64,000 nucleotides of DNA from Brachypterus glaber (GCA_958510825.1 OY294048.1:17253589-17317588); one strand, 5' to 3'; positions 21,813 through 33,119 are shown, counted from the first letter of the stretch. Notes: a model not told the origin generated them from the sequence alone. Made by a program: numbers and translations.

Positions 21813-21985
21813 CTGCTCGTAAAAAAAGTATTGTTCCTAACGCATGCTTAAAGAGGCTTTTCCGCTCTCGATTGCCTGCCTGAACTCCGCTAAGCGTCGT
21901 TTAGGCAAATGCAATCGAGTGCGAAAAAGGGCCTCTCCCCGCACTTGTTAGGAAATAGTAGTTTTTGTAACGAGTAAGCGACTTT
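21813..21985. mobile_element. Imperfect palindromic element
   Basis: The ends CTGCTCGTAAAAAAAGTATT/AGTAGTTTTTGTAACGAG and the inner blocks TTCCTAAC.., AGAGGC..TTTTCCGC and TCGATTGC pair across a centre near 21895. It is adjacent to a second palindrome that is split by a MITE. Confidence 0.7.
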
Positions 21986-22312
21986 AGTCCTTAGGGGCTG
22001 TCCATATATTACGTAACGCAAATTGACCAAAATTCATACACTTCACACCCCGGTTCTCCCGTTATTACATGCTGTAGGGAGCTTATATTTTGGCTACCCC
22101 CCCTAACACCCCCCTATTTGAGGGGGTAGCCAAAACATGAAATCTCTACAGCCTTTAATAACGCGAGAAACGGGGTATGAAATGTATGAATTTTGGCCAA
22201 TTAGCGATACGTAATATATGGACAGCCCCTTAGTGCTCGAGAATGAAGTTTTTTTGACGACGCGAAGCGAAGTCAAAAAATCATTCGATTGCACTAAGGA
22301 CTTGTCGCAAAC
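21972..22312. repeat. Second palindrome, interrupted by a MITE
   Basis: The left arm is GAGTAAGCGACTTTAGTCCTTA, then the MITE, then GTGCTCGAGAATGAAGTTTT. The uninterrupted right arm (about 22265-22312) has the complement of GCGACAAGTCCTTAGTGCAA, which shows the original empty site as GTCCTTAGTGC. Confidence 0.75.
21994..22229. mobile_element. 236-bp MITE with TTA duplication
   Basis: Terminal inverted repeats begin GGGGCTGTCCATATATTACG and a central hairpin is built on GGCTACCCCC..GGGGGTAGCC. TTA occurs on both sides (21991-21993 and 22230-22232). The intact opposite arm of the host palindrome proves the empty site. A 3-bp TTA/TAA duplication is typical of PIF/Harbinger-type elements. A second copy is at 62812. 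Confidence 0.88.
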
Positions 22313-22341
22313 GAGTTGCGAACAAGATTTTTCGTTCGATC

Positions 22342-22420
22342 TACAGTCTAGACTCTTTAAAAATGTATATTTTAAAGAATTACAGTCTAGACTCTTTAAA
22401 AATGTATATTTCAAAGAATT
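22342..22420. repeat. Two tandem 39-bp units
   Basis: TACAGTCTAGACTCTTTAAA..ATGTATATTT.AAAGAAT occurs twice in direct tandem, with one base difference. Confidence 0.9.
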
Positions 22421-23119
22421 ACCTGTGTTTAATTTTGACATTTCAAAATTTTATAAACGTTAAATGACTTTTATCAAAATGAAAGCTATGTGTAATCGTT
22501 TGGATAAATGAGTGTATATATTTCATTCAAATATGCACTATGTAATAGAAAAATATCCTAAGGAGAATGTATAGTGAACATGTATTTTTCTTTATTTCGT
22601 GTATATAGGTCGTACGAAAATAGCTATTGTGACAAATATACAGGGTATACCAGTACTGACGCACTTCCTAGAAAGGGCAAACAGTACCAGGAATTAAAAC
22701 GTAGAAAAAAATACAATCCATCATCATTGGTTCTCGAAATAAAAACGTTTAAAACTGACCAATCCCAACCTATAGGCCTGTATTAATTAGCACTTTGGTT
22801 GCCATAGATCAAAACTTACCTTAGGTTTAAGTTTCAATTGATTAACTTATAAGTTAATAACAACAAAAAATGTACAACTATGTTTTTTTGCCCCATCTTC
22901 TAGTACTTCCATGGTACGCCACTGCAACTGTTTATCAAATTGTTAAAGTCTCTCTTATTGCCGCAGTTTAATTAATTGTTTAGTAAACATTGTGTAATTA
23001 TCATCAAAATGAAAAAACATTTTTTTTCGACTTTTTTCACAATATAGAATTAGATACATGTTAAATTTGAGAAAAAAAAATAAAAAAAATTTAAAAAAAT
23101 TGAAATTTTTTTTGGAAAC
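22421..23119. other. AT-rich non-coding DNA
   Basis: A 70-codon frame at 22574-22786 has somewhat protein-like composition (YTSTDALPRKGKQYQELKRR) but no family I recognise and no splice support. Left unannotated. Confidence 0.3.
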
Positions 23120-23722
23120 TTTTTCGAAATTTTTTCCCCAGTCCATGGACCCTTAAAATAAATTGGAAAATTTTTGTTTCGCGCTATTTCTTATGATTGC
23201 ATGATAAGCGTAGCTTACATTTTTTTTGCCAAAAGATTTCAAAACTAGAAACTTGAAGCTTTAAATTGCGTTTGTTTCCAACTTGATACGACCATTTTTC
23301 ACAAAGATACAGATCTTCAAACACTAAAAATAAATAAATATTTTATGTTCCCTTAATTCTTTGGAGTAGTATACCAATGTAAATATAAAGTAGTATAACA
23401 ATGATTTTCATCGAATTCTGAACAACCTTCATTTTTTGTCCGTCCGTATGTAACAAATCTTCTGTACATGCACGATAACTCAAAAATATAATATCGATAT
23501 AAATCAATAATTCAATAACTCAAAAATATAATATCGAGAAGAAATTTTCAGGAAAAATCAAGTTCTCTAAGAGAAAGAACCCCACTGGTGTTTGAAAAAA
23601 AACTATCAAAAAGAAAAAAAAATGTTACAGAGAGCAAAAATTATAAAAAAGTTCAATAAATTTAATTAATACAAATATTCATACCAATTTAGAATAAATA
23701 TATTTATAAACAAAAAAAAAAT
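23120..23722. repeat. Long direct repeat, copy A (about 600 bp)
   Basis: This is nearly identical to copy B at 24505-25112. Landmarks are CCATGGACCCTTAAAA, CTATTTCTTATGATTGCATG, ACTTGATACGACCATTTTTC and CCGTCCGTATGTAACAAATC. It encodes no protein. The SINE at 23741 lies between the copies. Confidence 0.85.
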
Positions 23723-23740
23723 AGAAGTGGTCATAATACT

Positions 23741-24005
23741 GGGAGATTAGCTCAGCGGTCTAAGGCATCGATATAGCGTTGACACTGAGCTATGATCGTG
23801 AGTTCAAACCTCACTGGCGCCGATTGCCTTTTTCAGATAATTAATAATTGAAATTTGGCGAAGTCGTACTCCCTAGATATATTGGTTCGACAGTCAATTA
23901 AAGCCAGTGGTTCCCTCTACTACTAGCCCACACAAGTCCTGGACTTAGGGGATGCTTAATTAAGTAGAATAGTACGAGGTTAAAAATAAACATAAAACAA
24001 TAAAC
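23741..24005 (+). mobile_element. tRNA-derived SINE (copy 2, full length)
   Basis: The head GGGAGATTAGCTCAGCGGTC contains a good box A (TAGCTCAGCGG). Box B is GAGTTCAAACCTC, followed by the shared body and the 3' block ending AGTACGAGGTTAAA with an A-rich tail. The head would not fold into a normal acceptor stem, so this is a SINE and not a functional tRNA gene. Confidence 0.92.
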
Positions 24006-24349
24006 AATAGAGTAAAAATTAAGTTCAAAATAAATATTATTTATTTATTTATTTATTTATTAAGCAATATATTACAGTCATAATGATAATGATTCTTATT
24101 CCGCAACACAAACCTTTGACTTTCCTTGGGGAAAGTAATAAGAAGGGGTGTCTTTTGGACTGCACTGTATTATGTGAACTATACAAAAATTCTCTCTATA
24201 AAATTTGTACACGTATTATACTAAATGAAAATCACTGAAACTTTCAATTTGAAAGTCGATCGAATTCGTCTATATTATGCTCTTCGCAGCATGCAGTTCT
24301 CGAAAAGTATTATACGATGGTTTTAAAATTTCCAAATTCCTCAAATTAA

Positions 24350-25112
24350 AAAAAATTAAATCCTACTCCAAAAAATTAAGGAACAAAAATTTTTGATTTT
24401 TTTTTAGTGTTTTTTGAAGAGCTGTATCTTTGTGAAAAGTTCTCGTATCGAGATGAAAAAAATATATATATTAAGAAATTTTAAGAAATAAAAAAAAAAT
24501 ATTTTTTTTTTATTTTCGAAATTTTTTCCCTAGACCATGGACCCTTAAAAAAAATTGAAAATTTTTTGTCTCGCACTATTTCTTATGATTGCATGATAAG
24601 CGTAGCTCACAATTTTTTTTTGTCAAAAGATCTTGAAACTAGAAACTTGAAGCTTTAAATTGCGTTTGTTTCCAACTTGATACGACCATTTTTCACAAAG
24701 ATACAGATCTTCAAAAACACTAAAAATAAATAAATATTTTATGTTCCCTTAATTCTTTGGAGTAGTATACCAATGTAAATATAAAGTAGTATAACAATGA
24801 TTTTTATCGAATTCTGAACAACCTTCATTTTTTGTCCGTCCGTATGTAACAAATCTTCTGTACATGCACTATAACTCAAAAATATAATATCGAAATAAGT
24901 CAATAATTAAATAACTCAAAAATATAATATCGAGAAAAAAATTTCAGGAAAAATCAAGTTCTATAAGAGAAAGGACCCACTGGTGTTTGAAAAAAATTCT
25001 ATCAAAAAGAAAAAAAATGTTACAGAGAGCAAAAATTATAAAAAAGTACAATAAATTTAATTAATAGAAATGTTCATACCAATTTGGAATAAATATACTT
25101 ATAAACAAAAAA
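24350..25112. repeat. Long direct repeat, copy B, with an inverted end
   Basis: 24505-25112 repeats copy A. In addition 24350-24460 (TACTCCAAAAAATTAAGGAA..GAGCTGTATCTTTGTGAAAA) is an inverted copy of 24675-24770, so copy B looks like the more complete foldback form of this element. Confidence 0.8.
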
Positions 25113-25154
25113 ATTATAGAGTAAAAAATTAAGTTCCAAAATCCAAAATGATCA

Positions 25155-25186
25155 AAAGTTGAGTTACGTAATACTTGAACGTTTCC
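25155..25186. repeat. Solo MITE end (GAGTTACGTAATACTTGAACG)
   Basis: GAGTTACGTAATACTTGAAC resembles the terminal repeat of the MITE split at 39126/40187 (GTTCAAGTATTACGTAACTC). No partner end is seen nearby. Confidence 0.5.
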
Positions 25187-25239
25187 AAAAAGGAAAAAAT
25201 TTTGATTTTTTTTTAAGTTATAGTTTTTTTTTATTCAAA

Positions 25240-25400
25240 ATTGGTAAAATTGATTCTTATAATAAAAGTAATTTTTACTTAAAAAGTTAAGTTTGTCGGA
25301 ATTTAGCTTTTTTGGATTTTTTAACTCCATAACTTTTTTGTTTTTGAGGCTACTTTCAAAAACAATAGGGATCTTCCCCTCATAGAACTTGATGTTTCCA
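25240..25400. repeat. Inverted relative of the repeat at 13236-13438
   Basis: Words such as CCATAACTTTTTTGTTTTTG and CTTATAATAAAAGTAATTTT match the 13236-13438 block in reverse orientation. Confidence 0.55.
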
Positions 25401-26895
25401 CTGTGAATAGTATACTTATGATTGGGAAGGCTTGTTTATATTAAGTTGTGTTTTATGAAAGTTATACAGTTATTATATCCAACAAAAGTTTTTAAACAAC
25501 ACGTATGTTTTTGATAGTAAATAAAATTATTGAAGTGAACAATATGCTACTATTTTTTTGTAGTTTAGTTTTAATAAAATAATATTATTTCGTTAAATAT
25601 TTGAAAATACATAAGTATATTTTATTTTCGAGTGATTTTACTAGATTAGATACCTACACTAAGAAAACTTTTTTTAGAATTTTTTTTTTTCTGAATATAT
25701 GTCTAAAACCTGAATATTTAACTGTTTCTCTGAACCAACATCGTAATTGAGTTTTTATTTCAAACACCATAAGTTAACCTACAGAAACTTTAGGAAAACA
25801 AGAATGTATTTGAGAATTTTTTCTGACTGCTATAGCTATGGCGACCTCACAAATGGCCCGTACCTATTTTTGTATAAAAACTCCAATGTTTGAAATTATA
25901 TCCGCCATATTGGATCCGCCCTTTTAAATTCGAAAATGTTGATGCCGTATTTTTTTTCAGATATTTCAAACACTCCATAATGTGAAATTTTATAAAAAGA
26001 TCGAACTTTTTCACTGCGTTTATCCCCTCCCGAAAAACAGGAGTACCTTTACTGTTACTTTTTTCTTGAACTGTGCGTTAAATAAGTTTGAAAATATTAA
26101 CTACTATCGAATTTTAAATAATGTTTTTTAAAATTTTGATTCCGAAAAAAATAAATCAAACATTTGTTCCTCGTAGATAATTGAGCCATTGGCGTTTAAC
26201 CACTTATGAAAGTACTATTCATTATTTATTGATTAAGTGCGGCCCTGCTTATCCAATATTTATTGTTTAATTAATAATGGGTAATCAAATATTACAATTT
26301 AACATATGGGCTGATATAATTAATTTTTATTTTATTTTCATCATAGGTTGTTACAAAAAAATTATGTATGTACACAATGTAGATAAAAGAAGCCGTGGAG
26401 ATATGTAATGCTTCGCATTTCATAGTATACTCTTTGCAGTGGATAGTATATTGAGTTTTTTCTTGACAATCTTTTCAAAATATAATTTAAATAAGATTGT
26501 TCAACAGTAAGCAAATATTGCCATGAACTGTCATTTTGATAGGTGGGTCGGTTGGTCTTGATGCAAAGGCAACCCATGTCAAATTTCATGTTTCTCGGTA
26601 CCGGCGCGTTGACTGCGCACGGTTCACCTGGGCGATTTTAAATAAAAATTTCGTGGACCCCTACATTGTTTGGACTAAAACATAACTGATGACATCAGAA
26701 ATCAATTCCCATTTGAAAGAAAATCTTAAAAGATACACTTTTTTGGACAGATAAAAAAACGTTTTTTTGAGTAATAAGGTGTGTCAAAAAATCGCGATTT
26801 TCAAAATTAAAAACGCTCCCTGGCTTAAAAGTTGCTCCTTAGTAAAAAACAATGGCCACTCAAAAATGAGCCAAATCGATAAATGTTTAGAGGTA
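25401..26895. other. AT-rich non-coding DNA
   Basis: A degraded GGATCC/ATATTGG repeat lies at about 25825-25930. The minus-strand frame at 26362-26589 has no recognisable features. Confidence 0.3.
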
Positions 26896-27811
26896 GGTCA
26901 AAGCACTCAAACTTAAAAAAAAATCGGTACCTGTTTTTCGGATAAAAACTGATAACGATAAAAATGGAGGAAATTTTGGAGGGTTTCTTTGGTAATATTT
27001 AGAAACAATACTAAATGTAAGAACTAAAACAATTATATCCCCCCTCCCCTTAAGTTAGAACATGAAAAAATCGCCAATTATTTGAAGATTTTGCGAAAAT
27101 TTAATTTTTGCAAGTTTTTGAAAGTACATAAAAAATAGTTTTAAATAAAAAATCTGCAAAATTATATATTAGTATATATACTATATAAGCATATATACAT
27201 GTTAACCTACATGACTATACAGAAAACATAATTTTTTTCCTGAAGTTGAGTAAAAAAAAATTAATTTCGATTAGAAACCGGGTGGATTTTCTGTTTTTTG
27301 CCTAAAACTTTTTTCGGTGTGCTTTTTTTTTGATTTTTTGGTTGGAATACTTTTTTATGTAAAAATACACAAAAATGTTTCTGTGGTTTAACATCACAGG
27401 TTTAACCGTTTTAAAGATAAATGCATTTAAAAGTAAATTTTTACGCATGAAAAACCAAAAATAAAAAAATTAAAAAATATAAAGCAAAAAACAAATATTT
27501 TAGTAATGACTGATTATTTAACATTAAAAACATAGAAAAAGTTTATATGCACCTTGGTCAAAAAATCATTCCTAAGAAAGTTATGTCCTTTTAAATATGC
27601 CAATTTTCAATAAATTTTCGCAAAATCTTCAAATAGTTGGCGATTTTTTTATGTTCTAACTTAAGGGAAGGGGAAATATAGTTTTTCCACAATTAGTATT
27701 GTTTCTAAATATTACCAAAGAAACCCTCCAAAATTTCCTTAATTTTATAAACAATCACTTTTTATCCGAAAAACAGGAACTGATATTTTTCAAAGTTTGA
27801 GTGCTTTGAGC
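26896..27811. mobile_element. Large foldback element (about 215-bp arms)
   Basis: The left arm (about 26896-27112) and right arm (about 27601-27811) pair extensively. Landmarks are CAAAGCACTCAAACTT, CTGTTTTTCGGATAAAAA, GGAGGGTTTCTTTGGTAATA and AAGATTTTGCGAAAATTTA. The about 490-bp middle holds no frame. The outer sequences do not show a clear target duplication. Confidence 0.8.
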
Positions 27812-28131
27812 TTTTCCCCCTTATTTAACTCATTAATTAAACAAGGGAGCAGACACATACAGGTTAACCGGCGTTACCACAAAAAAATGCCTATTTAAAA
27901 TTCCAGCACTTTAATTATGTTGGTACTCCGTATAATATCAAATGTCGGAACTAGTTCCTAAATGATTTTATTTTTATATTTTAATTATGATTCTTACACT
28001 GTATAAATGTTTAAACATTATATAATGTGACCGTATTTTACTGTATAGATAAAAGTAAATATTTGCTCAAATTTTCCTAAAAAACGTTAACCATTCATTA
28101 ACAAAGCCCCTTTTTCCCTTACTTTTAGGGC

Positions 28132-28176
28132 CAGTCCTGAGGATGGTACCAGTATGGTGCCGAAAGCGCTAGGCTG
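28132..28176 (+). ncRNA. Candidate hammerhead ribozyme
   Basis: The order is CAGTC (stem I), CTGAGGA (core with N7=G), one unpaired T, GGTACC-AGTAT-GGTGCC (stem II, six pairs with one G-U), GAA (core), AGCGCT (minimal helix III), A17 (H17; predicted cleavage after 28171), GGCTG (stem I, five pairs with one G-U). The extra T between A9 and stem II is a departure from the consensus, so activity is uncertain. No terminal repeat of a host element could be delimited. Confidence 0.45.
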
Positions 28177-28375
28177 CTAATTTTAAATTTATATTTTATA
28201 CCAATATACAAAATTTAACCTATATTCAACATTGTGGTATAAAGTCAAAAAAAACCTTATTAATTGTTACTATGGTTACGATAAACAAGTTTATAATGTT
28301 GTATTTCTTTATTGGGCTATTGCGCAGTTAAATTATCATATGCCAAAAAACGCGACTGGCGGATTTTTTGAAAAC

Positions 28376-28730
28376 TGTTCAAAATCAATGAACTGAAGTG
28401 GGGGAACAGGATTCCAATACAAATAGGTAGTGACACTACGTTGTCAGCCATTAACAGCATTCTTTACCTTAGGGGGTTCAAATTTTTCACACTAGGTGGT
28501 ACGATTTGGTAACTTTATAGGGATTTTTATGGTAAATAAAGCATGGTGCTTTAAGCACCAGAGATAAGTTGGTCTCTGAAAGCACATTGGCCAATCCTAA
28601 GATGAAAATTCCCTATAAAGTAAAAAATTTGAACCCCCTAAGGCAAAGAATGCGATTAATGGCTGCCATTCATATTAGCCACTCGTTCAGACACCATTCC
28701 TGTCCCCCCACTTCTCTAGTTCATTGTTCA
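28376..28730. mobile_element. Foldback element
   Basis: Outer blocks TTCAAAATCAATGAACTGAA..GTGGGGGAACAGGA pair with TGTCCCCCCACTTCTCTAG..TTCATTGTTCAAAA. Inner blocks GTCAGCCATTAACAGCATTC..CCTTAGGGGGTTCAAATTTTT pair with 28624-28668. The 66-residue frame at 28569 is a by-product. Confidence 0.8.
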
Positions 28731-29067
28731 AAATTCGATAAAAAGCATTTTTATTTAAAAATAGCTTAATTTTTCACGTTTTTGGAAATTTAAAAACCAT
28801 AGTATAATACTTTTCATGCACTGACGTGCTGAGAAGAGTATAATAAAATTAGAAAATGTTTAATTAATTTATAAATAGTAATTAATTTAACAGATCAAAC
28901 AAAAGATATTTGGTTAAAAAAACAACGGTTCTGGTTTAAATCACCGAACGTTAAAATACAAATATATATTACATATACAAGGTCGATTTGTTTTTTAAAG
29001 ATTTTTCTATATGATATACTGAAATACTGCCCTGTTAAAGGGCAGTAAGGGACATTCAGGGACATTC

Positions 29068-29225
29068 AGGGACGTCCATAAAAGACGTAAGCGAAAATGC
29101 AGGAATTTCAGACACCCCCCCCCCTGCTTGTCTGATTTTGTCCGATTTCCAGACCCCGCCTCCTTGTCCGATTTTGGTAACCACCCCTGTCCCCCAACTG
29201 AGGACGTCTTTTATGGACCGCCCCT
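29068..29225. mobile_element. GC-rich MITE (GACGTCCATAAAAGACGT ends)
   Basis: The left end at 29070-29088 (GGACGTCCATAAAAGACGT) pairs with the right end at 29203-29224 (GACGTCTTTTATGGACCGCC). The interior has C-runs and three TCCGATTT words. A tandem GGGACATTCA pair precedes it. Confidence 0.75.
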
Positions 29226-29891
29226 TGTCACATAGCGGCGTTTTCACGTCAACCCTGATATAATATTTTGAAAACGCTGCTAGTGACCAATGTCACTTAC
29301 TGACCTTTACTTTATCAGGGCAGAAAAGTACACCGCACTTACCTTTTCGGAAAGAAGTTAAAGATACATTTTTAAAATGATTGTTTACCGTTTGAATTTC
29401 ATTTATGGTAGAAATTCGTAAATTTTAGTGTTAGGGGCAACTTTGGCGGATTTTCGGCACGGGTTAGAATCTTTTGATGATTTTGAAATTTGGCACATTA
29501 TAAAACCCTTTAAACTTTTTACTTATACAAAAATTACAGACAATTTTCAAAGATGTTTTACGAATTTACGAATTCTAGGGGCCCTTAGAGAAGTTTATTA
29601 CCTCTCATATTTTCAGAATTTTCTAGTTACACCTGAATAAAAATTTAGGCAAAAATATCGTTTTGGTTTTCACCTCCTTATATATCTTTTTGGTTTAATT
29701 TTAGCAACAAAACAAATTTAAAATACATAATAGGCTAATCATAATTAGTAATACTAATATTTAATCATTTTTGTTTCATTAAATTTTCAATTTGGTATTT
29801 TTTTTGTTGGATATTTAGGACATTTTAATATAGATATTATGTCGCGGAATATTATGTCGACCGGATATTTTGTCGTCAAGATGTTATGCCA
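29226..29891. other. AT-rich non-coding DNA
   Basis: Nothing definite was recognised. Words ATTATGTCGCGG and GGATATTTTGTCG repeat loosely at 29835-29890 and again near 30450. Confidence 0.3.
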
Positions 29892-29895
29892 TTAA

Positions 29896-30030
29896 AGGCC
29901 TATCCAAAGGCTCGCATAACTCGCATAATACATGACGATACGATGCAGTGATTGGCTTGATGTGCCATCATGTATCCTGTGAGGTTTATGGAGGTTATAT
30001 TAGCTCGCATAAAAGCCTGTGGATAGGCCC
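29896..30030. mobile_element. piggyBac-type MITE (TTAA duplication)
   Basis: Terminal repeats AGGCCTATCCAAAGGCT and, at the other end, the complement of GGGCCTATCCACAGGCT are bordered by TTAA at 29892-29895 and 30031-30034. TTAA is the target specificity of piggyBac transposases. At 135 bp it is non-autonomous. Confidence 0.8.
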
Positions 30031-30110
30031 TTAACCTTACAATAAATTACACAGCTACCCCAAAAATAATTCATGTGCCAGACACTAGACCAACGCATTT
30101 TTATATTTTC

Positions 30111-30280
30111 GGGGTCGCTGAATCTGGCTGGGGTTGGTTTGACTCGTACAGGTCGCATCTCGTTGCTAACCTCCAAAAAGTTATTACAGTTGAAACACAT
30201 TTCATCACTTTTTTGAAGTTAGGAACCACACGCGACCTGACCGAGTCAAACCAACTTCAGATTTAGATTCAGCGACCCCA
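30111..30280. mobile_element. Foldback repeat (GGGGTCGCTGAATCTGG ends)
   Basis: Arms of about 60 bp share GGGGTCGCTGAATCTG.., GGTTTGACTCGGTCAGGTCG-type and TTGCTAAC blocks in opposite orientation. The same family forms about 43765-44100. Confidence 0.8.
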
Positions 30281-30703
30281 AATACGTATAGAAATGTTTA
30301 AAAGAATATTGTATTTTTAAAATGTATATAACTTTTGATTTTTATTTTGGGTACCTTCAAAATTCCGGAACCTTGATCCCGGGACATTTATTTTTGGTCC
30401 CGGAACCAGGTCAAGTTCGATGATCCCGGGACTTACGTGCAATTGACTGGATATTTTGTAGCCGGATATTTTTTATCAAATTCAATATTCTATCGTATCA
30501 TATCATAAATTTATTCCCTGCTATAATTTTACGTTTATGGGATAAAATTTAATAATGGTATAAATTGCTTTAATAATTATAAATTAAAAAAAATATATTA
30601 AAAAAAGAAAAAATTGTCATAGTTATTCTTCATATTCTAATAAAAGATCAAATCCAAGAGGGTTGTACATACAGTTGATTAGCAACAATTTTATTATTCT
30701 TAG

Positions 30704-31592
30704 AGGGACCGTCGTTATTATTTATAGGGACCGTCGTTATTTTTTTATAGGGACCGTTGTTCTTAGCAAAGGGACCAAATTTTCTTAATTTAAAAATAAA
30801 ATTAATATTTTTAATATAATATTTTTTATATTTCTCACTCCCTTTTCATCCAATTCGCTTTCTCTAAGATTAATTTTAGGCATTATATTGTTTTTTTTTT
30901 GAGTTTGGAATACATTTATTTCTTTATTCTGCAAGAGTTTTAGAAAGAATAATGTTAACAGAGTAAAAATTTGCATAATTTTTCAAATATGTAACGACGT
31001 TCCCTATGTTAGCAACAATGGTTCCTTTTCGTGAGGACCGTCGTTACAAGGGACCGTCGTTGCGTTTAGACACAATTAGTGGGATTTGGATCAAGGTCTT
31101 TGAGATCAGTTCCTGCAAATTTGAGGTTAGGTATTGTATGTGTTATTGTACAAATCTAAAATGTTTAGTCTTAGATATAATTAAAAACAATTAAGATAAT
31201 ATTAGGGACCGGCGTTGTTCATTAAAAAGTACGCATTAAAATAATATCGCTTAAACAAAATTTATTAAATGCATATTTACAATTAAAAGTACTTATCGCT
31301 CTTAACACGTAATGAAAATACTTGGTACTGATCTTCTACTAATAATTTTAACGTACCATGATCGGCATTCTAGCAGTGTCGGATTTTACTAATATATGAA
31401 GCGCTCGATTTAAATTGGGAGACATAAGTTATTATTTTTTTATTCAAACCAATATAAGATTTTCCAATTAAATAAGTCTTATGACGTAAGTTAACAGTTC
31501 TTAGATTAACTAAAAAATATTTTGCAAGGTTCAATTAAGGTAATCTACATACGAATATGGATTGTATGTTGCGGGATCAAGGGACCGTTGTT
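30704..31592. repeat. Cluster of AGGGACCGTCGTT motifs
   Basis: The 13-mer or close variants occur at 30704, 30726, 30749, 31034 (minus one G), 31049, 31204 (GGCGTT) and 31580 (GTTGTT), and reversed at 30991-31005. A partial copy is at 30771. Spacing is irregular, so this is not a simple tandem array. The function is unknown. Confidence 0.7.
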
Positions 31593-32170
31593 ACGTTTTT
31601 TAGGTTAATATATCAGATTTTCAAAACAGACGATATTTATAGAAGCTATTAGTAACTGAGTATCAAAACCTGTTAATATTGAAGACATTTCATTAACTAA
31701 ATTGCACAAAAAGTCCATATTTAAGTTTTTTGGAGCTAGAGACATATTTTCTCCCATTACTGAATTTTGTCCCGAGGGAAAGTTAACTTACCAAGGGGAG
31801 ATAAACCCGCGGTCTGCTAATTCACCATCTTTAAATTTGTAAACACTGGTGAGTTGTTACTCATATTTTAAAAATACGAAAATATTGCAATCAGATACAC
31901 ATTTAGTATCTGATGTTATTTAAAAAAAAAGTACTTAAAACTTTTTTTTCAATATTATTTTAATACATTTATGTTTTTGACATAACTGAAGTGAAGTGAA
32001 GTTAGTTACGAGACAGTTCCCGACCAAGGTATGTAAATGTGGTGTTTCAAACTTTTTAGGTAGTAGATGTTAACAATAATTATAATTGATTTTCCAACTT
32101 TTGCGTATGTATGTAATTAGATTCTTTCTAAATATGAATAAAATTTATTTCTTGCATATGCTATAATTTT
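31593..32170. other. AT-rich non-coding DNA
   Basis: No gene or clear repeat was recognised. Confidence 0.3.
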
Positions 32171-32419
32171 ATGTTTAAATATATTTCCAACCACCTGAAG
32201 AACGAACCAAGAGGCATGCGCCTCGCTTCCGCTGAAGAGCTCGTAACTTTCAGCAGTTTCAGTGCGCTCCCGGAATCCTTCTCTGAAAGTACACGTACTC
32301 GAACGGAATTTCAGGCGTCAAACACGTGTTTTTGCCGGCATTATTCAAATTATTGCATTTGTGATTTTTACGAGGAATTTTGTTTTTGTATCGTTTTATT
32401 GTGTTTCTTTTTTTTGTGA
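32171..32419 (+). other. GC-richer open stretch, possible exon, unidentified
   Basis: About 32190-32345 is markedly less AT-rich than its flanks and lies in an 82-codon open frame (KNEPRGMRLASAEELVTFSS and on). The end of the frame is low-complexity and hydrophobic. No family is recognised and no convincing splice pair frames it. It could be a transcribed 5' exon or a transposon core. Confidence 0.25.
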
Positions 32420-32516
32420 CTAATTTTTATGAAGGTTTTATTTTACTGAATGGTTTTTGGTAAGTAAATATATTTTTTTTTAATAAAATTTTTAAATAAA
32501 AATAATTATTATGTAG

Positions 32517-32728
32517 AGGGGTAAACCACTGTAAAATATCTGTACATGGAACTCCTAGGTTTTTATATGGAGAGATTTTCGGTAATATATCTGAGATTTC
32601 TGAAAAATCTTATGAAAGATTACACAGATTTTTGAGATTTTTGTCAAGCTTATAAGGAGTGTTGAAAATTTTCTGAAAGTCTTCTAAAAATTTGAACACG
32701 GACTTCTTGTAGTGGTTCACCCCTCGTG
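32517..32728. mobile_element. MITE with GAGGGGTAAACCACT ends
   Basis: The left end GAGGGGTAAACCACT and right end AGTGGTTCACCCCTC pair over 15 bp with one mismatch. It is 212 bp long, encodes nothing, and abuts another inverted-repeat element. Confidence 0.7.
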
Positions 32729-32731
32729 GTA

Positions 32732-33112
32732 TACAAGGTTATTCTTTTAAATGGTACACCCCCGTAACATTTGAAAAAGATGAGATATAAACTAAACTAA
32801 ATATTTATGCACAAAATATTAAAAATTTGAATAACTTTGAAGAAAAAAAAATCGTCAAAAATAATATTAAAAAATAAAAAGTTATACAGTTAATAGAGAA
32901 TTTTAAGGTCTTTAAAATGACGTATCACAAGACCTAGGGTGCCATTTAAAATACTGTCCCCCATTGCCCCCCTGGCGCCGCTTTACCGAATAAAAAAATG
33001 AAAAATATGGCAAGTGATAGTTTTTTTTGTGTGAATTCCAAATTTGAAGCTTATATCTCATTCTGTTCAAAAGTTACGGGGTGTGTACCATATAAAAGAA
33101 TAACCCTGTATA
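32732..33112. mobile_element. Foldback element with about 65-bp arms
   Basis: The left arm GTATACAAGGTTATTCTTTT..ATGGTACAC..CCGTAAC..TTGAA..GATGAGATATAA pairs with 33046-33112. The tip ACAGGGTTATTC is shared with several other elements here (near 38936, 40195, 52217). Confidence 0.8.
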
Positions 33113-33119
33113 CCCTGGT

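Noticed and set aside
23741..23823. Possible functional tRNA gene
   Set aside because: Box A and box B are good, but the acceptor stem does not pair and the sequence continues into a repeated SINE body.
26690..26712. CTGATGACATCAGAAATC as a hammerhead core
   Set aside because: There is no room for stem II between CTGATGA and GAAA.
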